From Ruminococcus sp. (lineage in GTDB: Bacteria > Bacillota > Clostridia > Oscillospirales > Ruminococcaceae): DNA of 30,302 bases. The DNA is taken from assembly GCF_019417665.1 (NCBI RefSeq), contig NZ_DXUU01000038.1, forward strand, positions 1 through 30,302. Direction: 5' to 3'. The notes under the pieces are model-generated. The model did not search any database. It saw nothing but the letters and a program-made list of their open reading frames with translations, and was not told the DNA's origin. The position numbers and the translations under genes are program-made. Position 1 is the first letter of the stretch. Every line of letters begins with the position of its first letter. Below, piece by piece: positions 24,462 to 30,302 of the stretch.

Positions 24462-25019
24462 ATGCAGGAATATTTGTTTGTACTGCTAAGTCAGACAGGA
24501 ACGAACGTATCCCGACTGATTCAATTATTTACAAGAAAACCGTATAATCATGCTTCTATTGCCGTAGACCTGACTTTAGACGAAGTTTACAGTTTTTGCC
24601 GAACCCATTGTCATTTTCCGCTGCCGGCAACATTTAATCAGGAAGTGATCGGAAAGGGGACATTTGGGCTGTTTTCGACGATCCCATGTGAAATTTATGC
24701 GATTCCGGTATCTTCGGAATCCAAACAGAAATTTCTTCAATACCTGGAACATTTCAAAATTTCCCGTTCTCAATATTCCTATAATCTCCTGGGGCTGTGC
24801 ACGACCTTTTTGCATATCCGCTGGAGCAGACAAAACAAATTACACTGTGCAGAATTTGTAGCAAGACTCCTTCAATATACCGGTGTGGAACTGGAAAAAC
24901 AACCGTCCTTGTATACACCAGATGATTTACGATATATTCCGAATGCACTGCTGATTTATCGCGGTGAACTAAACCGGTATTATTCTGAAAAAAAGCAGTG
25001 TGTTCCATTCGCATCATAA
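24462..25019 (+). CDS. Permuted NlpC/P60 (YiiX/LRAT-like) cysteine hydrolase-like protein
   Basis: 185 aa. Family proteins are papain-like with the order permuted: a His strand first, the Cys helix later. Here the N-terminal part has FTRKPYNHASIAVDL (His near 30) and the later part has NKLHCAEFVARLL (Cys near 129), matching the NCEHFV-like Cys motif of LRAT/YaeF/YiiX proteins. Substrates may be lipids, peptides or cell-wall parts; none is shown. There is no signal peptide. The gene is clearly more AT-rich than its neighbours and has its own very strong promoter, suggesting acquisition. ATG 24462 has GGAGGGATGTAAAA upstream. Confidence 0.75.
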   Translation: MQEYLFVLLSQTGTNVSRLIQLFTRKPYNHASIAVDLTLDEVYSFCRTHCHFPLPATFNQEVIGKGTFGLFSTIPCEIYAIPVSSESKQKFLQYLEHFKISRSQYSYNLLGLCTTFLHIRWSRQNKLHCAEFVARLLQYTGVELEKQPSLYTPDDLRYIPNALLIYRGELNRYYSEKKQCVPFAS

Positions 25020-25029
25020 TTTTTCAAAA

Positions 25030-25062
25030 GGCAATATCGCACAAAGATTACGCAGTATTGCC
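25030..25062. promoter_or_regulatory. Inverted repeat before padR
   Basis: GGCAATA (25030-25036) and TATTGCC (25056-25062), with a GC pair further in. It lies 10 nt after the hydrolase gene and 36 nt before the PadR start. It has no T-run. It could be an operator for PadR or a weak terminator. Confidence 0.35.
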
Positions 25063-25098
25063 CTAAATTCCACTTTATCCCACCCAGGAGGTGATATT

Positions 25099-25410
25099 TT
25101 GTCTGCATTTCCCATTGGAGCAACGCTTCTAGACGCCATGGTGCTGGCAGTCGTGACACAGAAAGACACCTATGGATATCAGATCACAAAGGATATCCAG
25201 GAGCACTTTGCCGTATCGGAATCGACCCTGTACCCGGTGCTGCGGCGGCTGCAAAAAAACGGCAGTCTGACCACCTACGACCGCCCCTACCAGGGCAGAA
25301 ACCGCCGCTATTACCGCATCACCGCCACAGGAAAAGCATTGCTGGACCAGTACCGGAAGGACTGGCACGATTATAAAAGCCAGGTAGATTTTTTCCTGGA
25401 TTCGCAATAA
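25099..25410 (+). CDS. PadR family transcriptional regulator
   Basis: 103 aa, a winged-helix repressor of the small PadR type. The core YGYQITKDIQEHFAVSESTLYPVLRRLQKNGSLTTY and the wing RRYYRITATGKALL are canonical. The start is TTG at 25099 with AGGAGGTGA 7 nt upstream. An ATG-started longer reading from 25000 overlaps the previous gene and has no site. It heads an operon with a DUF1700 protein and a DUF4097 protein, a common Firmicute arrangement. Autoregulation is usual in the family. Confidence 0.93.
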   Translation: MSAFPIGATLLDAMVLAVVTQKDTYGYQITKDIQEHFAVSESTLYPVLRRLQKNGSLTTYDRPYQGRNRRYYRITATGKALLDQYRKDWHDYKSQVDFFLDSQ

Positions 25411-25473
25411 TCTGAAACGACGAGAGCAAGCATCCGCCGCATATCATCTCATTTTACGCCAAGGAGGATTTCT

Positions 25474-26028
25474 ATGACCACGCAAGAATACTGCGCCCAA
25501 CTGGAACGGGCGTTATCTCCCATGCCGCCGGAGGAGCGGCAGGAAACCATACGCTATTATCTGGAATTCCTGGAAGAAGCAAGTGACGAAGAACGTGCAA
25601 AGCTGGGCACACCAAAAACACTTGCCGCCCGGATTTTACAGGAAAATGGCATATCCCCTCAGCCGCAGCCCCAGATGCCGCCGCAAAAAAAATCCGGCAA
25701 TGCCGGAAAAATCATTGCATTGGCTGCTACATTTTACATCTGGCTGCCTTTGCTGCTGGCATGGTATGTCATCCTGCTGTCGGTGATCATTGTCATTGCA
25801 TGTATCCCCATTTCCTTTGCCGCCACACTGCTGGGCGGCATCCTGTACTTTGTCTTGATGCTGTTCTATGACATTCCCACAGCCCTGCTCCTGCTGGGCG
25901 CAGGAGTATTCAGCGCCGGTGTGCTGATCCTGCTCTGGAAGCCCCTCTTCATCGCCATCTGCGCCATTGCAAAATTCGCCGTATTCACCACCAAAAAGCT
26001 CTGGTTTGCCCTGTTTCCGAAACAATAA
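25474..26028 (+). CDS. DUF1700 (HAAS-domain) membrane protein
   Basis: 184 aa. An N-terminal helical HAAS domain (EYCAQLERAL, then ERQETIRYYLEFLEE, and the LGTPKTLAARIL motif at about 45-56), a Pro/Gln-rich linker (63-70), then three or more hydrophobic segments at about 79-165. Partner of PadR regulators in many Firmicutes; the biochemical role is not established. ATG 25474 follows AAGGAGGATTTCT. Confidence 0.88.
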   Translation: MTTQEYCAQLERALSPMPPEERQETIRYYLEFLEEASDEERAKLGTPKTLAARILQENGISPQPQPQMPPQKKSGNAGKIIALAATFYIWLPLLLAWYVILLSVIIVIACIPISFAATLLGGILYFVLMLFYDIPTALLLLGAGVFSAGVLILLWKPLFIAICAIAKFAVFTTKKLWFALFPKQ

Positions 26029-26055
26029 TTCCCCCGACGAAAGGAGAAAAAACAT

Positions 26056-27093
26056 ATGAAACCATGGATCATTGCCGGTCTGTGCTGTATGGGCGCAGGT
26101 CTGGTGCTCGGTACGGCAGCCATTGCCGCCGGTGTATTTGATCAATCCCGTTATCTGAAAAATCTGGATCTCATCGACCAGACTGATACCCCCGAAGAGG
26201 AGTTCCACTCGGTCATCATTGATGCGGAATATGCAGACATCACCATCCAACCCGGCGAAACTGTTTCTGTGGAGGCGAAATATATTGAAGCGGATACCTA
26301 CAATGTCACCGTCCAGGACGATATATTGCAGATCCAGCAGGAATACCAATGGAAAAACAAGTGGTATCGTCACTTCCAGCTGGGACCCATTTCCATACCC
26401 AGGTCAAAAATCATTGTGACCCTGCCGGAAGAATCCTATCAGGCCATTTCCGTAGGTGCTAGCTGCGGTGATTGTAACATTTCCGACCTGACCGCAAGCA
26501 CGATCTCTGTAGACGCCGACTGCGGCAAATGTGTTATTCAGAATGTAGACGCCGCAAGCTGTACTGTGATCTGTAACCTGGGCGATGTGACCATAGCCGA
26601 CAGTACCATAGACGGCACGGCCATGTTGGATGCAGACTGCGGCGAGATCACATTGGAAGAAATGACCATCGGCAATGTCTGCAAAGTCGAAGCAGATCTG
26701 GGAGACGTAAACCTGACCGACATGACCTGCGGCAGCTCTGAGATCACTCTGGACTGCGGCAATCTCACCATGACAGACTGCACAGAAACCGACAAGGACA
26801 AAGACAGCACCGCCACTTTGTCCCTGGGCGATCTGAATCTGAAAAATTGCACCCTGTATCAGCTTTCCTGCGAGCTAGACTGCGGCAGTATGGATGTCAG
26901 AAGGACTGCCCTTTACGGAAATACTGTCATTACCGCAGATCTGGGAGACATTGATCTGAACCTGCTGGGCAAAAAATCCGACTATAACGTCATTTCCTCT
27001 TTCGCCGACAGCGATTACAGCAATTCCAAAAATGTCGTGGAAATCGCAGGAGACAGCGATATGGTAGACGTTTCTGTGTCGTTTACGGAATAA
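26056..27093 (+). CDS. DUF4097 family beta-solenoid protein
   Basis: 345 aa. An N-terminal hydrophobic segment (IIAGLCCMGAGLVLGTAAIAAG, 4-25) serves as signal or anchor. A DUF4097 beta-helix region follows, presumably outside the membrane. From about residue 135 the repeats alternate strictly between a DCG unit and an LGD unit of roughly 20 aa each, giving a cysteine at every second turn. ATG 26056 follows AAAGGAG. Third gene of the PadR operon; the function of such operons is thought to be envelope-related. Confidence 0.88.
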   Translation: MKPWIIAGLCCMGAGLVLGTAAIAAGVFDQSRYLKNLDLIDQTDTPEEEFHSVIIDAEYADITIQPGETVSVEAKYIEADTYNVTVQDDILQIQQEYQWKNKWYRHFQLGPISIPRSKIIVTLPEESYQAISVGASCGDCNISDLTASTISVDADCGKCVIQNVDAASCTVICNLGDVTIADSTIDGTAMLDADCGEITLEEMTIGNVCKVEADLGDVNLTDMTCGSSEITLDCGNLTMTDCTETDKDKDSTATLSLGDLNLKNCTLYQLSCELDCGSMDVRRTALYGNTVITADLGDIDLNLLGKKSDYNVISSFADSDYSNSKNVVEIAGDSDMVDVSVSFTE

Positions 27094-27123
27094 GCGCCGC
27101 AGGCGGCAATGAAGTTTTTTGAT

Positions 27124-27395
27124 CCAGCAATTTTTCAAAAATGCTGGCTCGCCATCCTTGGGCGAGTCTGCCGATGCCACTTCCGCTGGGCATCGGACTG
27201 GCGAGGTCCAGGGCGAGGAGCCCTGGTCGCTGTCCGCAGACAGCGAAATACCCCGGCGCATCCTTTTGCGTCACAGAGAGGGTGGTGAGAAAAAGCGACA
27301 GCTTTTTCGAGGAGGGACGAACAAGACCGTCCCTCCTTGTGAAACCATTTCAGTAAGTTAAACCTTGAAAATGTCCCGGTGGGACGTTTTCAACG
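27124..27395. repeat. Multi-hairpin structured element, copy B
   Basis: CCAGCA/TGCTGG at 27124-27147, CTCGCC/GGGCGAG, CCGATGCC/GGCATCGG and CCAGGG/CCCTGG follow in order. TCGCTGTC/GACAGCGA with a CGCA loop is at 27227-27246. GAAAAAGC/GCTTTTTC with a GACA loop is at 27289-27308. GGAGGGACG/CGTCCCTCC is at 27311-27336 and a 13-pair final stem at 27365-27393. The order, loops and linkers match copy A (3478-3720), while arms differ in compensating ways. Confidence 0.75.
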
Positions 27396-27429
27396 AAACA
27401 AAACGAAACAAAATAATAGGCAAACCTGC

Positions 27430-27503
27430 GGGCGAACACAGTTCGCCCCTACAGTAGGCTTCTATAATGTTTCAAGAACGGCAGGAGCAAGCCCCTGCCC
27501 TAC
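27430..27503. repeat. Two REP-like palindromes
   Basis: 27430-27452 is the GGGCGAAC/GTTCGCCC type ending CCTAC. 27480-27503 is a GGCAGG/CCTGCC variant ending CCCTAC. Copy A of the structured element is also followed directly by two such units. Confidence 0.75.
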
Positions 27504-27564
27504 GCTATTGCAGATTCTTTCGTAAACAATCATAGACAATATTTACCACTTCATGAAAAAGGTC

Positions 27565-27593
27565 TTGCTTTTTTGGCGGAAATCCTGTATAAT
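27565..27593 (+). promoter_or_regulatory. Promoter of the sortase operon
   Basis: TTGCTT, a 17-nt spacer and TATAAT, about 120 nt before the first gene. Confidence 0.65.
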
Positions 27594-27711
27594 GAAAGGA
27601 AGCGGACATTTTTTGCGTCTGCATGTTCTCATAGGGGTATTTCTTCTGGCAGATCAGCCGGGAGAACAGAGAACACATACGAACCAACCAATTTTGGGAA
27701 AGGATCTCAAT

Positions 27712-28482
27712 ATGAAAAAACATACCAAACAAATTGCCGGGCTGGTCTGCGGTCTGGGACTGCTTCTGGCTGCCGGCGTGGGCAGTATGACCGCCTCCGC
27801 TACGACCGTGGGAGATGTCATTGCACATGCCTATGCCGTAGGTCTGCCGGAATCCCAGATTCAGGCGTGCATCAACCAGTACAGCGGCGGTACTTACACC
27901 TCTGAACAGTGCGATCAAGCGATCGCTGCGCTGGATCAGTGGGCAGCAGAACGGAATAACGCTGTCGATGATGTGATAAACAACGGTACTACCACTGCCG
28001 GCGGTGATTCTACAACCCAGACTACCACAACTGCCGCCGGAAATGCAGCAGGTGCACAGACGACCACCAAAGCCCCCACGGAACAGGAGTTCATCAACAT
28101 GTCCCTGGACGAAAAAGTGAACTATGTGAACAGCCTGCCCTCTGACCAGCGCACAAAGTTCATCGACAACATGAGCAACGATGTGCGCAACAGTTTCCTC
28201 AAGCAGATGGACACCAGCAAGCAGTTGGAGATCGTCTCCAGTATGCTGGATGTGGGAGACGCCTTTGGTCTGAACTATTCCGTGGACTCCATTTCTGACG
28301 GTGCACTTGCCATCAGTGCCCGGGATGCAGACGGCAATCTGGTGAGCGTTTCCACCTTCGGCGATACTGTGGAAGCCACAGGCATTCCTTATACCGTACC
28401 CGTTCTGGTGGGCGGCGGTGCGATTCTGCTGGCAGCTGCCGGACTGGGCGTTGTCCTGGTGCGCAGTTCCAAGAAACAGTGA
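27712..28482 (+). CDS. Secreted, C-terminally anchored surface protein, probable sortase substrate
   Basis: 256 aa. A Sec signal peptide ends at ASA-TT (about residue 30). A helical domain is followed by a Thr-rich linker (93-120), a second helical domain (130-190), a short beta part, and a sorting-signal-like end: IPYTV at 225-229, a hydrophobic stretch 230-250 and RSSKKQ. The layout matches cell-wall sorting signals, but the motif differs from LPXTG in having Ile first and Val last. The sortase gene begins 9 nt later. ATG 27712 has AAAGGA upstream. Confidence 0.75.
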   Translation: MKKHTKQIAGLVCGLGLLLAAGVGSMTASATTVGDVIAHAYAVGLPESQIQACINQYSGGTYTSEQCDQAIAALDQWAAERNNAVDDVINNGTTTAGGDSTTQTTTTAAGNAAGAQTTTKAPTEQEFINMSLDEKVNYVNSLPSDQRTKFIDNMSNDVRNSFLKQMDTSKQLEIVSSMLDVGDAFGLNYSVDSISDGALAISARDADGNLVSVSTFGDTVEATGIPYTVPVLVGGGAILLAAAGLGVVLVRSSKKQ

Positions 28483-28491
28483 GGAGACGCC

Positions 28492-29184
28492 ATGAAAACT
28501 GAAAAAAATAAGACAAATCTGCCCCTGGCGGCACAGTTTCTGCTGCCGGTGCTGATGACGATACTCTGCGGCGGCATTGTGTTGCTCTGCGCCATCCGCC
28601 CCTATGAGCTGGGAAAAACTTATCTCCGTGTGGGCTTTATGGACGGCAGCGGCACGGTTTCCCAGGGCGGCACTGCCGGGCTGAACATTGTGGAAACGGA
28701 TATTGATACAAACTATACCGGTGAGGCTTCCCCGGAGGGAGATGTTATCATTCCGGCATACGGCAGCCAGTGCGCCGTGCTGGAAAGCGAAGCCATTGAC
28801 CTGTATGTTCCCGTCTACTGGGGCGGCGGCTCGGAGCTGCTGGAACAGGGTGCATGTCATACGCCGGCATCGGCTGCTCTGGGCAGCACGGGAAATTCTG
28901 TGATCAGTGCCCATGTGAATACCTTTTTCCACGATCTGAACCAGCTGGAGGTGGGTGATGTTATCACGGCATACACCACCTACGGCAAATTCACCTATGA
29001 GGTGTCGGAGCTGATCGAGTTCGACTCCTCTGACAAGTCCCATCTGAAAAAGACCGAGGACGACCGTCTGACCTTATACACCTGTGAAATGCAGCTTCTC
29101 GGCTCTTCGTCCAAACGTGTGGGCGTTGTGTGCAAGCTGACGGACAAGGCGTTTTACCAGACTGCGGAAGGAGGCACCCAATGA
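28492..29184 (+). CDS. Sortase
   Basis: A membrane-anchored transpeptidase joining surface proteins to the cell wall or to each other. 230 aa. An N-terminal membrane segment at 11-35, then the sortase beta-barrel. Catalytic His141 is in SAHVNTFF, Cys198 in LTLYTCEM and Arg209 in SSKRVGVV. The pattern is closest to class D-like or related enzymes of Clostridia; the class is not certain. ATG 28492 follows GAGGAGACGCC. Its stop overlaps the start of the next gene (ATGA). Confidence 0.92.
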   Translation: MKTEKNKTNLPLAAQFLLPVLMTILCGGIVLLCAIRPYELGKTYLRVGFMDGSGTVSQGGTAGLNIVETDIDTNYTGEASPEGDVIIPAYGSQCAVLESEAIDLYVPVYWGGGSELLEQGACHTPASAALGSTGNSVISAHVNTFFHDLNQLEVGDVITAYTTYGKFTYEVSELIEFDSSDKSHLKKTEDDRLTLYTCEMQLLGSSSKRVGVVCKLTDKAFYQTAEGGTQ

Positions 29185-30065
29185 GCAAGAACAAATCCGG
29201 TGTGGGCAGCCTGCTGCTCCGTCTGGCGCTGAGTATCCTGCTGGTGTTCACGCTGCTGGGCACTGTGGGCGGCGTACTGGGCAGATATGTTACGGCATCC
29301 TCTTCCTTGCTGGTATCCCAGCTGGAAAAGCAGAATGCCGCACAAAAGGCACACGATTCCTTGCAATCCAAATTTGACATGGAATACAACACCACTGCCG
29401 TTCCGGCGGAGGTGTATATGGATGTGGTCACCGTGGCGTGGATGGAAGATGCCATGGAACTATGGGTCACTGGCAATTACTCCCAGGCAAATGGTAATAA
29501 AACAGACCCATCTATTGATTTTACCGCTCTGGAGGAATCCATTACAGCATATTTTGAACAGTATGCGGAAGAAAACAACTACGAAAAGGACGACACCTAC
29601 ACAGAAAAGCTGTCCGAAACCATTGCCAATGCAAAAGCGGCAGTGCAGGACGCCGTAGATGTCTACCACATTCAGACCATGCGAGACGCCGGCATCTGGG
29701 GGAAGGTCTTTGACCACCGGCATCTGCTGACACTGCTGGCGGTGGTATGCGGTGTACTTTCTCTGGTATTGGCAGGACTGTTGGCGTTCCTGAAGAACCG
29801 CCCCTGCTATTGGATCGGTACAAGCTTGTTTGCAGATGGTGTTCTGCTGATCATTCCAACGGCGTGGGTGTTGGGTTCATCGGTGATCTCCCGGTTTGCC
29901 CTGAAAGAACCGGCGGTTTATGCCGTCTTTACGGGTACTATGACAGCGTTGGTACAGACTGTGCTGACTGTGGGTATTGTTCTACTGGCGGCAGGATCGG
30001 TGCTGCTGGTGGGCAGCATATTTCGGGATAGAAGAACACCGCTGGAGAATGACGAACGAGCATAA
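29181..30065 (+). CDS. Multi-pass membrane protein of the sortase operon, unknown function
   Basis: 294 aa. One N-terminal membrane segment (about 10-33), an external domain of around 150 aa rich in Ala, Glu and Tyr (helical; VYMDVVTVAWMEDAMELWV near 76), then four hydrophobic segments between about 187 and 280, and a charged tail. I do not recognise a family. ATG 29181 overlaps the sortase stop and has GGAAGGAGG upstream, so translation is coupled. Its place suggests a role in presenting or anchoring the first gene's product, which is inference. Confidence 0.8.
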   Translation: MSKNKSGVGSLLLRLALSILLVFTLLGTVGGVLGRYVTASSSLLVSQLEKQNAAQKAHDSLQSKFDMEYNTTAVPAEVYMDVVTVAWMEDAMELWVTGNYSQANGNKTDPSIDFTALEESITAYFEQYAEENNYEKDDTYTEKLSETIANAKAAVQDAVDVYHIQTMRDAGIWGKVFDHRHLLTLLAVVCGVLSLVLAGLLAFLKNRPCYWIGTSLFADGVLLIIPTAWVLGSSVISRFALKEPAVYAVFTGTMTALVQTVLTVGIVLLAAGSVLLVGSIFRDRRTPLENDERA

Positions 30066-30116
30066 GTATCCGAACGAATGGCGACATTGATACCGTAACT
30101 TTATCGATTGGAGTTT

Positions 30117-30245
30117 ATGGCATTCGTATTAAAGGTGACAGATAAATTTGCACAGTTAGATGTAAAATACAACGAAGCCTTACAGCAACCACAGCAAATT
30201 GAAGCCCAGAATTATGAGATAGAGTTTGTAAAGAGTATTCTTTAA
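30117..30245 (+). CDS. Possible small protein or gene remnant
   Basis: A 42-aa open frame (MAFVLKVTDKFAQLDVKYNE at its start) with GGAG 3 nt before the ATG, which is closer than usual. Codon use is more AT-rich than the operon upstream. The preceding 45 nt are open in another frame, so this could be a frameshifted fragment of a larger gene. I do not recognise it. Confidence 0.25.
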   Translation: MAFVLKVTDKFAQLDVKYNEALQQPQQIEAQNYEIEFVKSIL

Positions 30246-30302
30246 CATGATTCTTATTCTTTATGAGCATTCCTCTTTGGGCGGAGATCTGATGCTCACA
30301 GA

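Larger units (their letters stand above)
27094..27711. other. 618-bp intergenic region with structured element
   Basis: It holds multi-hairpin element copy B, two REP-like palindromes, and the promoter and leader of the sortase operon. No gene is supported. In-frame sequence upstream of 27712 lacks a ribosome binding site. Confidence 0.7.

Noticed and set aside
27505..29043. A 512-codon open frame on the minus strand across the sortase operon
   Set aside because: It is antisense to three coupled genes with clear motifs and ribosome sites, and its composition is typical of shadow frames.
30063..30131. Open stretch after the last operon gene in a different frame
   Set aside because: It has no start codon, ends after about 22 codons and matches nothing I recognise; it is mentioned only as context for the small frame at 30117.

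Overview
The window looks like a chromosomal segment of a gut Firmicute of the Ruminococcus/Oscillospiraceae type. Base composition is about half G+C by eye. Almost every gene has a strong GGAGG-type ribosome binding site. One large secreted protein carries a type I dockerin, the tag used in ruminococcal cellulosomes. A cellulosome-bearing Ruminococcus with moderately high G+C (R. champanellensis-like) would fit, but this is inference; no rRNA or marker gene was available to confirm it.

Layout, left to right. 296-3226 (-): a two-domain ATPase activator/DUF2229 protein of the 2-hydroxyacyl-CoA dehydratase activase family. 3478-3720: a structured multi-hairpin repeat (copy A). 3867-5015 (-): alanine racemase. 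5104-5275: a palindromic MITE-like element. 5615-7397 (+): tatD and birA, probably an operon. 7658-8677 (+): an aldose 1-epimerase-like protein. 8966-12130 (-): the dockerin protein with tandem Cthe_2159-type beta-helix domains. 12808-14280 (+): guaB, with a structured leader and another MITE-like element in front. 14364-16459 (-): an iron/oxygen group made of a BFD-type ferredoxin, flavodiiron protein FprA with a Fur-like box at its promoter, and a stand-alone FeoA.

16721-24162 (-) is a nine-gene phage-derived cluster: small and large terminase, portal, major capsid-like protein, prohead protease-like protein, connector, a completion-type protein and two tail-hub-like proteins. All frames are open and most genes are translationally coupled. 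No tail tube, sheath, tape measure, integrase, repressor, holin or lysin is visible. The last four genes are bracketed by two almost identical 163-bp palindromic elements in opposite orientation. Divergent from the cluster is an AT-rich gene for a permuted NlpC/P60 (LRAT/YiiX-like) protein (24462-25019, +). It is followed by a PadR-DUF1700-DUF4097 envelope-stress-type operon (25099-27093, +), repeat copy B (27124-27395) and a three-gene sortase operon (27712-30065, +).

The most unusual material is the non-coding repeat content. There are three families: the roughly 250-bp multi-hairpin element (two copies), the 163-172-bp MITE-like palindromes (four copies), and a REP-like family with arms such as GGGCGAAC/GTTCGCCC (about 16 copies). 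In all three, diverged copies keep base pairing through compensatory changes, so structure rather than sequence appears to be maintained. No tRNA, rRNA or CRISPR array was seen.
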